From Prevotellaceae bacterium (GTDB taxonomy: Bacteria; Bacteroidota; Bacteroidia; Bacteroidales; Bacteroidaceae): a stretch of 7,846 nt of DNA. Positions 1 through 6,066 of the stretch are shown piece by piece. The notes beneath the pieces were generated by a model. The model did not search any database and was not told where the DNA came from. It was given only the letters and a program-made list of their open reading frames with translations. Both the position numbers and the translations under genes were made by a program. Position 1 is the stretch's first letter. Every line of letters begins with the position of its first letter. Location of the stretch: the NCBI GenBank assembly GCA_905371275.1, contig CAJPLH010000085.1, forward strand, positions 1-7,846, in the 5' to 3' direction.

Positions 1-1117
1 CTGGAGTTGTTGAAGATGCAACCTGATTAACCACGGCAGGCACAGGAGGAAGCTCGGGTTGAGAAATAACTTTGTTGATTTCTCCAGATGCTTTCTGCAC
101 CAGTGCTGCCGGTTGTCCAAAAGGGCGCGTTGTCACGGGCACCATTTCGGCTTTTAGCGTGGAAACATCCACAGGTTGTGGCACACTCACAGCATCGCGC
201 ACCTTTTCCAAAGGCGAAGGTGCATCGGAATTCGGCTCATTTTCTGCCACTAAAGTTTGATTTTCTCCTTCGTCATTACCATTCTCAGTAGGTGCAACAT
301 CTTGTGCATAATGCTTTTGACGATAGGATTTGAAACCTTCAAAAATGGCACGCGCCAAAGTTGCCACACCTTCTTGAGAATGCAGGAATTTTTCTTCTTC
401 TGCATTGGAAATAAAGCCTAATTCTGTGAGCACAGACGGCATAGAGGTGGCACGCAGCACCAGAAAACCCGCTTGATGCACGCCTTTGTTTTTGCGTCCC
501 GACGAAGTATAATTGCGTTGGATGGCGCGCGCAAGGTCTACACTCTGCTGCATATTGCGATCTTGCAAAAATTCGAAGATGATGTAGCTCTCCGACTTAC
601 GTGGATCGAAGTTGTGATAAGTCTGTTTGTAATTATTTTCTTGGGTAATCACACTATTCTCTCGCTTTGCTACTTCGAGATTATCTGCAGCGCGGTGCAT
701 ACCCAGGGTGTAAGTTTCGGCTCCCATCGGTGCCGCCTTCCCCACGGGCGAAGAGTTGGTGTGCACAGAGATGAAAAGATTAGCCTTGTTGCGGTTGGCT
801 ATCTCGGCACGTCCCTGCAGCGTAACAAAAACATCGGTTTTGCGCGTGTAAATCACTTTAACATCGGGACAATTTTTCTCCACCAATCGTCCTAATGCGA
901 GTGCAACGTTGAGATTGATGTCTTTTTCTTTCGTAAGTTGTCCCACAGCACCGGCGTCTTTTCCGCCGTGTCCTGCATCAATGACCAATACGAAGGGACG
1001 TTTTGTCGCAGCACTTGCCACGCACGCACCACTACCCCATCCCATTATCAAAAATAGAATGAGTATCCCCACGAATCGAGCCCAAGGGTTTCGGAAAATC
1101 ATAATGGTTTGTCGCAT
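1..1117 (-). CDS. N-acetylmuramoyl-L-alanine amidase (Amidase_3), secreted, C-terminus cut by window edge
   Basis: This is a zinc-dependent peptidoglycan hydrolase that cleaves the bond between N-acetylmuramic acid and L-alanine of the stem peptide, acting in the periplasm. 372 codons are visible and the frame is still open at base 1. Residues 1-36 form a signal peptide: a basic start, a hydrophobic core at about 14-26, and an Ala/Ser-rich end near 33-36. The Amidase_3 domain spans about 41-264. It shows VIDAGHGG (zinc ligand His49), the KEKDINL segment (Glu63), ISVHTNS (His118) and TELGFISN (catalytic Glu231). From about 268 onward the protein becomes a Glu/Pro/Val/Ser-rich low-complexity linker that leaves the window; related Bacteroidetes amidases often carry a C-terminal SPOR or similar wall-binding domain, but none is visible here. 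I chose the ATG at 1117. An in-frame ATG at 1102 is possible, but the upstream one keeps a longer basic N-region. A TAACTTTG box lies 22 bp upstream. Confidence 0.93.
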   Translation of the reverse strand, partial: MRQTIMIFRNPWARFVGILILFLIMGWGSGACVASAATKRPFVLVIDAGHGGKDAGAVGQLTKEKDINLNVALALGRLVEKNCPDVKVIYTRKTDVFVTLQGRAEIANRNKANLFISVHTNSSPVGKAAPMGAETYTLGMHRAADNLEVAKRENSVITQENNYKQTYHNFDPRKSESYIIFEFLQDRNMQQSVDLARAIQRNYTSSGRKNKGVHQAGFLVLRATSMPSVLTELGFISNAEEEKFLHSQEGVATLARAIFEGFKSYRQKHYAQDVAPTENGNDEGENQTLVAENEPNSDAPSPLEKVRDAVSVPQPVDVSTLKAEMVPVTTRPFGQPAALVQKASGEINKVISQPELPPVPAVVNQVASSTTP

Positions 1118-1139
1118 CGTTTGAAATGATGTTGCCACG

Positions 1140-1147
1140 CAAAGTTA
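1140..1147 (-). promoter_or_regulatory. Bacteroidetes-type -7 box for the amidase gene
   Basis: The minus strand reads TAACTTTG followed by C, an exact match to the Bacteroidetes TAnnTTTG consensus. Transcription would start near 1133, giving a leader of about 16 nt before the ATG at 1117. I see no convincing -33 TTTG at the usual distance. A small GGGG/CCCC inverted repeat (1157-1170) sits just upstream of the box. Confidence 0.6.
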
Positions 1148-1250
1148 ATCATTTTCGGGGGAATAGCCCCTATCTCGACCAAAATACTCTCTGGATTATC
1201 GGATATTTTGCACATTCTAACCGTGTTTTAGACACAAATCTCGATTATCA

Positions 1251-1290
1251 CGCACAAAATACCCCCACTTCCTGGTGAGGAAATGAGGGT
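1251..1290 (-). terminator. Intrinsic terminator of cysK
   Basis: On the minus strand ACCCTCATTTCC and GGAAGTGGGGGT form a 12-bp stem around the loop TCACCA, followed by ATTTTG. Ten pairs are Watson-Crick and two are G-U; on the plus strand those two positions become C-A mismatches. The stem therefore fits RNA made from the minus strand, the direction of cysK. The stop codon of cysK lies about 147 bp upstream, so the transcript has a long 3' end. An ATACCCC just outside the stem could also pair with the GGGGTAT of the right arm. Confidence 0.65.
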
Positions 1291-1333
1291 TTTATAAAGG
1301 GGTATCAAAGATACAATGCGCTTATTTATCAGA

Positions 1334-1407
1334 CAGACGTTTTGCCAACAGACGTTCTAGCAGACATTCTTCAAAAATAATTCAGCAACCATATGTTTTG
1401 CCAACAG
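1334..1407. repeat. Short direct repeats downstream of cysK
   Basis: GTTTTGCCAACAG (13 bp) occurs at 1339-1351 and again at 1395-1407. Within the same stretch CAGACGTT occurs at 1334-1341 and 1349-1356, with the near copy CAGACATT at 1361-1368. No function is evident. They could be remnants of a local duplication in the 3' untranslated region of cysK. Confidence 0.5.
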
Positions 1408-1436
1408 CCATCCTATAAGCATCGTTGCTCAATGAT

Positions 1437-2369
1437 TTATTCTCCAAACAAGGGTGTAGAAAGGTAACGCTCGCCCGTATCAGGCAAAATAGCCACAATC
1501 GTTTTCCCCTCATTTTCTGACAATGCAGCCAAACGGAGGGCAGCAGCAAAGGCAGCCCCGGAAGACACCCCGCAAAGTATGCCTTCCTTGCGACCGAGCA
1601 AGCGAGCGGCTTCATAAGCTTCGTCATTTTCCACCTGCACAATGTCGTCTACCACCGATGCGTTATATGTTTCGGGCACAAACCCCGCACCGATGCCTTG
1701 TATCTTGTGCGCACCTGGTTGTCCACCACTCAGCACAGGCGAATCGGAAGGTTCTACTGCAACCACACGAACACTCGGTTTTTGCGTTTTCAGATAAGCA
1801 CCCGTACCGCTCACCGTACCGCCAGTGCCCACTCCAGCTACTAAAACATCCACTTCTCCTGCGGTATCTTCCCAAATCTCCACACCCGTAGTGTCGAAAT
1901 GCTTTTGCGGATTGGCAGGATTCACAAATTGTCCCAGCGTCACGGCATTGGGGAGAGATTGTCTGATTTCTTCAGCCTTCGCCAAAGCCTCTTTCATTCC
2001 ACCAGCACCCGAAGTGAGCACCACTTCTGCGCCAAAAGCTATGACCAATCGACGACGCTCAATGCTCATCGTCTCGGGCATCACAATAATAGCCTTGTAT
2101 CCTTTCACAGCGGCCACAAAAGCCAGTCCCACTCCCGTGTTGCCACTCGTAGCTTCCACGAGGGTTGCACCAGGTGCAAGTTTTCCTTCACGCTCGGCAG
2201 CTTCCACCATAGCAAGCGCCGCACGGTCTTTCACCGAACCGGCAGGATTGAAAGATTCTAGTTTGACAAGCACACGCGCCTTAAGCTGCAAGTCGGCAGC
2301 CACGCGCTGAGTTTCGACCAAAGGAGTACTTCCCACGAGGGAAAGTGCTGAAGATGCGATTTTTGACAT
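1437..2369 (-). CDS. cysK: Cysteine synthase A (O-acetylserine sulfhydrylase)
   Basis: This PLP enzyme makes L-cysteine from O-acetyl-L-serine and sulfide in the cytoplasm, the last step of cysteine biosynthesis. The protein has 310 residues, normal for CysK. Visible motifs: NPAGSVKDR with the PLP lysine at Lys47; TSGNTG at 74-79, the substrate-binding loop; GTGGT at 181-185, which holds the PLP phosphate; GIGAGFVP at 225-232; and GVSSGAA at 267-273, with the serine that contacts the PLP ring nitrogen. The C-terminus RYLSTPLF is typical of the family. The ATG at 2369 gives the standard N-terminus (a TPLVE motif at 15-19). It is divergent from the serine acetyltransferase gene, which supplies its substrate. 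CysM is less likely given the length and the CysK-like motifs. Confidence 0.96.
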   Translation of the reverse strand: MSKIASSALSLVGSTPLVETQRVAADLQLKARVLVKLESFNPAGSVKDRAALAMVEAAEREGKLAPGATLVEATSGNTGVGLAFVAAVKGYKAIIVMPETMSIERRRLVIAFGAEVVLTSGAGGMKEALAKAEEIRQSLPNAVTLGQFVNPANPQKHFDTTGVEIWEDTAGEVDVLVAGVGTGGTVSGTGAYLKTQKPSVRVVAVEPSDSPVLSGGQPGAHKIQGIGAGFVPETYNASVVDDIVQVENDEAYEAARLLGRKEGILCGVSSGAAFAAALRLAALSENEGKTIVAILPDTGERYLSTPLFGE

Positions 2370-2437
2370 AGTAATTTGTGTTGTAAATGGTTGAGGGTTT
2401 TGATGGTGAGAAAACTATACTTCTACAAAATAATGCG

Positions 2438-2445
2438 TAACTTTG
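2438..2445 (+). promoter_or_regulatory. -7 box for the serine acetyltransferase gene
   Basis: TAACTTTG followed by C matches the Bacteroidetes TAnnTTTG consensus. Start of transcription would be near 2452, giving a leader of about 90 nt before the ATG at 2542. No strong -33 element is seen. The box contains the TTG at 2443 that would otherwise be a possible start codon, which argues against that start. Confidence 0.55.
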
Positions 2446-2467
2446 CAGCAATACGGCTCCCCCACCG

Positions 2468-2475
2468 CAAATATA
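2468..2475 (-). promoter_or_regulatory. -7 box for cysK, interlocked with the opposing promoter
   Basis: The minus strand reads TATATTTG followed by C, an exact TAnnTTTG match. Transcription would start near 2461 and run left, giving a leader of about 92 nt for cysK. A TTG/TTTG-like -33 sequence lies upstream at imperfect spacing. The box faces the plus-strand box at 2438-2445 from 22 bp away. Confidence 0.55.
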
Positions 2476-2541
2476 CAAGTTTATGCGCAAACAACTCCTG
2501 TGTATGCCATAAATTTAGATTCGTTTTTGTTTCATTCGCCT

Positions 2542-3402
2542 ATGACTCTTCATCCTCTTCTCAATCCCGAACAGATTGCTCAACTCACCGTTGCCTTGGC
2601 GCAGCCCAATCCGCACATCCCTTTGGGAGAAGCCGACGGCATTGTGCCTGCGCAACTCGAAGAAGCCGTGTCGCTATTGCGCGATTTAGTCTTTCCGGGT
2701 TATTTCACCTCGCGTCCCACGGTGGAATGTTTGTCCAAACTCTCGCGCATTCTCCTCGAACAAGTGCGCCAAGCTCTTTTAGTTGCTGGAGAGGACTGTT
2801 GTTCGCGCCAAATCACCACGGCTTTTATGGAATGTATCCCCGAGTTGCGCCGTCTCATCGGGCTCGATGTCGAAGCCATCTTTGAAGGCGACCCCGCTTC
2901 TACGCGTTTTTCGGAAGTCATTTTGTGCTACCCTTCGGTGAAAGCCATTTTGCACTATCGTATGGCGAATGCCTTGCTCCGCGCTAAAGTTCCCATTTTG
3001 CCGCGCATCATCAGCGAACTAGCACACGCTCAGACAGGCATCGACATTCACCCCGGAGCACAGATTGGCGAAGCCTTTGCCATCGACCACGGCACGGGAG
3101 TTGTCATTGGCGAAACCTGCATCATTGGTCGCAATGTGCGACTCTATCAAGGCGTCACGCTCGGTGCGAGAAGTTTTCGCAAAGCCGAAGACGGTTCGCT
3201 AATGAACGTGCCTCGCCATCCCATCATCGAAGACAATGTGGTGATATACAGCAACGCCACTGTCTTAGGACGCATCACCATTGGTCACGACAGCGTGATT
3301 GGTGGCAACGTGTGGTGCACGCAAGCCATGCCGCCTTATAGCCGTATGCTGCAAAGCAAAACCACACTCGGCACCACTTTCGAAAATGGAGAAGGCATCT
3401 AA
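2542..3402 (+). CDS. cysE: Serine O-acetyltransferase (EpsC/CysE type)
   Basis: This enzyme transfers acetyl from acetyl-CoA to L-serine, making O-acetylserine for CysK. With the ATG at 2542 it has 286 residues, in line with Bacteroidetes EpsC-type enzymes. The N-terminal half (about 1-160) is helical. It is followed by a left-handed beta-helix of hexapeptide repeats from about 163 (GIDIHPGAQIGEAF). IDIHP (Asp168) and IDHGTG (His183) correspond to the catalytic Asp and His of CysE, and VVIGET follows. An insertion with RHPIIEDNVVI (225-235) and a final IGGNVW coil complete the helix. The last residues are TTFENGEGI, a tail ending in Ile that resembles the E. coli CysE tail. A TTG 99 bases upstream in frame lies inside the predicted -7 promoter box and is rejected as a start. 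The gene is divergent from cysK. Confidence 0.93.
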   Translation: MTLHPLLNPEQIAQLTVALAQPNPHIPLGEADGIVPAQLEEAVSLLRDLVFPGYFTSRPTVECLSKLSRILLEQVRQALLVAGEDCCSRQITTAFMECIPELRRLIGLDVEAIFEGDPASTRFSEVILCYPSVKAILHYRMANALLRAKVPILPRIISELAHAQTGIDIHPGAQIGEAFAIDHGTGVVIGETCIIGRNVRLYQGVTLGARSFRKAEDGSLMNVPRHPIIEDNVVIYSNATVLGRITIGHDSVIGGNVWCTQAMPPYSRMLQSKTTLGTTFENGEGI

Positions 3403-3478
3403 CACGGCGTGCCTACGCGTTTCTAAGATTTTCCAAGAAAGCAACACGCTATTTCTCTAAGCCACAAGGGAGTAACTA

Positions 3479-4516
3479 TTAAATAAGCGGAATCCCCATT
3501 TCCTTACAGCTCTTGCGCATATCTTCAGGCCAAATCGAAGCTTGAATCTCACCGATGTGCGCTTTCTGCAAATAATACATACACAAACGGCTCTGCCCGA
3601 TGCCACCTCCCACACTCAGGGGAAGCGTTCCCTCCAAAAGACGTTGGTGGAAATAGAGTGTTCGTCTCTCTTCGTGACCACTCTCTTTGAGTTGACGTTC
3701 CAAAGCCGCCTTGTCCACGCGGATGCCCATGGACGAAAGTTCCAACGAACGACCCAACACGGCATTCCACACCAAGAGGTCGCCATTGAGTCCAGGGAGC
3801 CCCTCGTCTGACAGCGTAGAATAGTCGTCATAGTCAGGAGCGCGCATATCGTGTGGCTCACCGTCACCCAATTTTCCTCCAATACCAATGACAAACACCG
3901 CACCAAGTTCGCGTGTGATGACATCTTCTCTCTCCTTCGCCGTCAAATCGGGATAGCGTTGTCGCAAAGTTTCAGCGTGAATAAAGGAAATCTCCGCCGG
4001 CAATTGAGGAGTGAGTTGTGGAAAACGCTCACACACCAGATATTCTGTGCGCTGCATTGCTGCATAAATCGAGCGAACAATCTGTTTCAAAAACTCCACA
4101 TTGCGATTTTCTGGCGCAATCACGCGCTCCCAGTCCCACTGATCCACATAAAGACTGTGCAAATTTCCCAATTCTTCGTCAGCACGGATGGCATTCATAT
4201 CGGTGTAAATGCCATAACCTTCGGCAATTTGATATTCCGCCAGCGTCAAACGCTTCCACTTCGCCAAGGAGTGCACCACTTCTGCGCGCGCATCGTCCAA
4301 ATCTTTGATGGGAAAATTCACCGCACGCTCGGTTCCACTCAAATCATCGTTAATACCCAAACCGCGCAACACAAAAAGCGGCGCTGTGACACGACGCAAA
4401 CGCAGTGCAGTGGACAAGTTGTCGGCAAAAAACTCTTTGATGACCTTGATGCCTTGCTCGGTTTCGCTCATATCGAGGAGCGGACGATAGTTTTGAAGGG
4501 GAAGAAGATAACTCAT
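3479..4516 (-). CDS. asnA: Aspartate-ammonia ligase (asparagine synthetase A)
   Basis: This enzyme makes asparagine from aspartate, ammonia and ATP in the cytoplasm, through an aspartyl-adenylate intermediate; it is related to class II aspartyl/asparaginyl-tRNA synthetases. The 345 residues compare with about 330 in E. coli. Signature segments are all present: the N-terminal QGIKVIKEFF (21-30), RVTAPLFV (42-49), GTERAVNFPI (61-70) and AKWKR (85-89), then YVDQWDWE (123-130), HDMRAPDYDDY (222-232) and the synthetase motif-3-like GGGIGQSR (303-310). The ATG at 4516 gives the usual AsnA start. It stands alone, converging with the serine acetyltransferase gene 76 bp away, and has its own promoter at 4608-4637. 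I see no adjacent AsnC-type regulator. Confidence 0.96.
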   Translation of the reverse strand: MSYLLPLQNYRPLLDMSETEQGIKVIKEFFADNLSTALRLRRVTAPLFVLRGLGINDDLSGTERAVNFPIKDLDDARAEVVHSLAKWKRLTLAEYQIAEGYGIYTDMNAIRADEELGNLHSLYVDQWDWERVIAPENRNVEFLKQIVRSIYAAMQRTEYLVCERFPQLTPQLPAEISFIHAETLRQRYPDLTAKEREDVITRELGAVFVIGIGGKLGDGEPHDMRAPDYDDYSTLSDEGLPGLNGDLLVWNAVLGRSLELSSMGIRVDKAALERQLKESGHEERRTLYFHQRLLEGTLPLSVGGGIGQSRLCMYYLQKAHIGEIQASIWPEDMRKSCKEMGIPLI

Positions 4517-4607
4517 AGGATAAGATTTATCTGATGAAGGGGTTGAACGTTTTACAAATTACCAGGAAATAAGCCCATTTGCTGACTATTTTCCATTTTC
4601 ACGCCCA

Positions 4608-4637
4608 CAAAAGTACACTTTTATTCGGAACCACAAA
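4608..4637 (-). promoter_or_regulatory. asnA promoter (-33 TTTG and -7 TACTTTTG)
   Basis: The minus strand carries TTTG at 4637-4634, an 18-bp spacer, and TACTTTTG at 4615-4608. This is the best two-part Bacteroidetes promoter in the window. Start of transcription would be near 4601, leaving a leader of about 85 nt before the asnA ATG. No SD-like sequence precedes the start. Confidence 0.7.
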
Positions 4638-4649
4638 AATAAATATGCG

Positions 4650-4683
4650 TTTTTCTGTTCAATTTACTTACATTTTTCTGTTC
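4650..4683. repeat. Pair of 11-bp direct repeats upstream of the asnA promoter
   Basis: TTTTTCTGTTC occurs at 4650-4660 and at 4673-4683, 23 bp apart, about two helical turns. The pair begins 13 bp upstream of the asnA -33 element, a position where an activator could bind. No regulator is identified. Confidence 0.45.
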
Positions 4684-4688
4684 CCTTG

Positions 4689-4712
4689 CGCATAAAAGTA
4701 GCATTTTGTGCG
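4689..4712. repeat. Inverted repeat between the Fur-family gene and asnA
   Basis: CGCATAAAA (4689-4697) and TTTTGTGCG (4704-4712) form a 9-position inverted repeat around GTAGCA, with one T-G pair. It starts 14 bp past the stop codon of the Fur-family gene. It lacks a clear U-tract on either strand, so it could be an operator or a weak 3'-end hairpin. Confidence 0.4.
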
Positions 4713-4725
4713 AATTTCCAACACA

Positions 4726-5181
4726 TTAACCCTGCAAACCGCTACATTTATCGCAAACACCTTTGACGACAAAGCCCACTGTGCGCACCGAAAAACCCTC
4801 CGGCAGCACCGGCACCGGCACTGGAACACCACGAAGACAAAAGGTGCGCTGACAACGCTCGCAATAAAAATGGGTGTGCAAGTCGCTCAATTCATCGTGT
4901 TTGTCTTCTCCACAATGACAGTCGTCGGCACAGAGCGCATATTTCGCCAAACCGCTACCATCTTCTACAACGTGCACCAAATGATGTGCCGCAAAAGTGG
5001 TGAGGGTTCTAAAAATCGTACTCTTGTCGAGGGTGGGAAGCACCGCTTCTAGATCTGAGAGCGACAGTGCGCTCTCTGTGGTCATCAGTGCGCGAAGCAC
5101 CAGGATGCGACTCGCTGTGGAACGGATGTCGCGGTGAGCCAATTTTTCTTCAATGCTACTGGTAAGTGATGAATCATTCAT
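4726..5181 (-). CDS. Fur-family metal-dependent transcriptional regulator
   Basis: This is a dimeric DNA-binding repressor whose activity depends on a bound metal ion. The 151 residues from the ATG at 5181 match the family length. The winged-helix domain covers about 8-83, with the recognition-helix segment DKSTIFRTLTTF at 52-63, the counterpart of the usual VYRTL stretch. The metal-binding C-terminal domain follows: a Cys/His cluster at 84-90, HTHFYCERC at 102-110, and CDKC at 143-146. The paired CxxC motifs would hold the structural zinc and the histidines the sensing site. Valine-proline repeats at 119-125 are encoded by short GGCACC-like DNA repeats. A longer frame reaching 5301 adds an Arg/Glu-rich stretch from purine-rich DNA and is not believed. 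Being downstream of a zinc-type ATPase gene suggests a zinc-related role (inference); the sequence alone cannot separate Fur, Zur and PerR. Confidence 0.88.
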   Translation of the reverse strand: MNDSSLTSSIEEKLAHRDIRSTASRILVLRALMTTESALSLSDLEAVLPTLDKSTIFRTLTTFAAHHLVHVVEDGSGLAKYALCADDCHCGEDKHDELSDLHTHFYCERCQRTFCLRGVPVPVPVLPEGFSVRTVGFVVKGVCDKCSGLQG

Positions 5182-5185
5182 ACTG

Positions 5186-5193
5186 CAAAGATA
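5186..5193 (-). promoter_or_regulatory. -7 box touching the Fur-family start codon
   Basis: The minus strand reads TATCTTTG, then CAGT, then the ATG at 5181. This is an exact TAnnTTTG match. At the usual distance transcription would start at or next to the start codon, so the mRNA could be leaderless. No clear -33 element is present. Confidence 0.5.
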
Positions 5194-5563
5194 ATAATTT
5201 TCTCTTTTTCTCCCTTGCGAAGACCGACAAGAGTAGACCATTCTCTCTCGCTCCCTCTCTTTTCTCAAAAAAAGTCTGCGAAAAGTTCGGATAATTCTCA
5301 ATCTGTTCTGAATCTAATGATCGATTGGGGATAATAGATGTTTTGTATATTAGATTGGCTTTCGCCGTGAAAGTAGAAATGAATGATGAGGTGGTGCAAA
5401 ACACGTTTTGCAGCATCTCCTATTTGTATATGGGGGAGATATAACGCCAAAGAGTGAAAAAATCGCGGAAAAGTGCACTATTCTCTTTGAGAACCCCATA
5501 AAATGCAATGCGTATATTACAGAATCGGACAATTAGCAAAGAAAGAGGTTTGAGCGAATTACA
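5194..5563. other. Non-coding stretch upstream of the Fur-family gene
   Basis: No reading frame looks like a protein; the longest open frames are low-complexity. It contains a pyrimidine-rich run on the plus strand (about 5243-5266), an 8-bp inverted repeat AATCTAAT/ATTAGATT (5311-5318 and 5349-5356), a palindrome at 5395-5412, and a 6-bp inverted repeat ATCTCC/GGAGAT (5415-5420 and 5435-5440). Confidence 0.6.
5395..5412. repeat. Near-perfect palindrome with AAAACACGTTTT core
   Basis: TGCAAAAC-AC-GTTTTGCA has two 8-bp arms around a 2-bp centre, the form of a dimeric repressor site. It lies about 214 bp upstream of the Fur-family start codon. Its centre resembles the AAAACGACACGTCGTTTT palindrome of the 22-bp repeats at 5979-6066. 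Operator or repeat fragment cannot be decided from this. Confidence 0.45.
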
Positions 5564-5885
5564 CGCGCGCACGCGTAGGCGCGCATTCCAACCGCAATGT
5601 TGTTTTTTTGCTGTCACAAGTGTCACACAACAGATGAAAAATGGAGGATAATCGAGAGAAAATGCAGGAAAAATTAGTGGAAATTCGGTGGAATATGAGG
5701 AAAAATCGGAGAGAAAAAAACGTGTTTCACGCTGTTTTCACACGGGTTTAGGGAAGGAAATGTTAAAACACACCAAAAACAATAGGTAAAACTCTATGAT
5801 ATAGGGTTTTATAAATTATAGTGTGACACTTGTGACAGCAAAAACACAAAAACTCCTGTATTGCGCGTATATACGCGTGCGCGCG
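5564..5885. mobile_element. MITE-like element or paired inverted dispersed repeats
   Basis: Two arms of 65 bp (5564-5628 and 5821-5885) are inverted copies with no net gap. Their inner 24 bp are identical (5605-5628 and 5821-5844), as are their outer 14 bp, CGCGCGCACGCGTA. The middle of each arm has diverged. The inner part contains a direct repeat TGTCACA-AG-TGTCACA. The 192-bp interior has no protein-like frame. No transposase is present and no target-site duplication is obvious outside the arms. The outer ends are alternating pyrimidine-purine DNA. I interpret it as a non-autonomous element or two inverted copies of a short genomic repeat; which one needs genome-wide copies to decide. Confidence 0.55.
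5786..5812. repeat. Hairpin inside the MITE-like element
   Basis: AAAACTCTAT (5788-5797) and ATAGGGTTTT (5801-5810) form a 10-bp stem with one T-G pair around the 3-base loop GAT. The stem is extendable by one or two pairs and is followed by an AT-rich stretch. It could act as a terminator on the plus strand. The string GGGTTTTATAAA at its right side also occurs at 1287-1298, next to the cysK terminator. Confidence 0.45.
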
Positions 5886-5978
5886 AGAGAGGGAGACTAT
5901 AGGTATTTTCACAAATCAGTTTTTCGTCTTTCCTCCCCCCTTGTACTCACTTCAAAAATAAGTGACCTGTCATTTGAA
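5886..5978. other. Unassigned sequence between the MITE-like element and the 22-bp repeats
   Basis: This short AT-rich stretch has no gene. Its right end (about 5955-5978) looks like a degenerate fifth 22-bp unit, with GTGACCTGTCATTTG matching the CGACACGTCGTTTTG part of the better units. Confidence 0.4.
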
Positions 5979-6066
5979 AAAACAACACGTCACTTTATGA
6001 AAAACGACACGTCGTTTTGGATAAAACAAGCCGTCGTTTTGAATAAAACAAGCACTCGTTTGTATA
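5979..6066. repeat. Four tandem 22-bp repeat units
   Basis: Units lie at 5979-6000, 6001-6022, 6023-6044 and 6045-6066, with an exact 22-bp period. Each begins AAAAC. The second unit contains AAAACGACACGTCGTTTT, an 8-bp-arm palindrome. Neighbouring units share about two thirds or more of their bases. The fourth unit overlaps the left arm and loop of the ATPase terminator. There are no spacers and no cas genes, so this is not a CRISPR array. Confidence 0.75.

Larger units (their letters stand above)
1118..1436. other. Non-coding stretch between cysK and the amidase gene
   Basis: This stretch of 319 bases holds the amidase promoter (1140-1147), the cysK terminator (1251-1290) and a short repeat cluster just downstream of cysK (1334-1407). 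No reading frame here has a usable start and protein-like composition. A 19-codon open stretch on the minus strand ending at 1322 has no start codon. Confidence 0.7.

Noticed and set aside
1322..1380. 19-codon minus-strand stretch downstream of cysK with a helical-looking translation (ending LLAKRLSDK)
   Set aside because: It has no start codon, follows directly after a stop, and coincides with short DNA repeats.
2443..2541. N-terminal extension of the serine acetyltransferase from a TTG
   Set aside because: The TTG lies inside an exact -7 promoter box, the added 33 residues do not resemble the family, and an ATG at 2542 gives the usual length.
3403..3478. Terminator between the convergent serine acetyltransferase and asnA genes
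   Set aside because: The best hairpin (about 3417-3442) has a short bulged stem and no U-tract on either strand, so I do not call it.
5182..5301. Longer start for the Fur-family protein
   Set aside because: The extension is a run of Arg/Glu from purine-rich DNA, and a promoter box lies just before the ATG at 5181.
5420..5626. Small outward-reading frames on the arms of the inverted-repeat element (also 5823-6380 on the plus strand)
   Set aside because: Both begin in the repeated arm sequence and run into unrelated flanking DNA with low-complexity translation. They are products of the repeat, and the right one also overlaps the ATPase gene.
5979..6066. CRISPR array
   Set aside because: The units are back to back with a 22-bp period, without spacers, and no cas genes are present.
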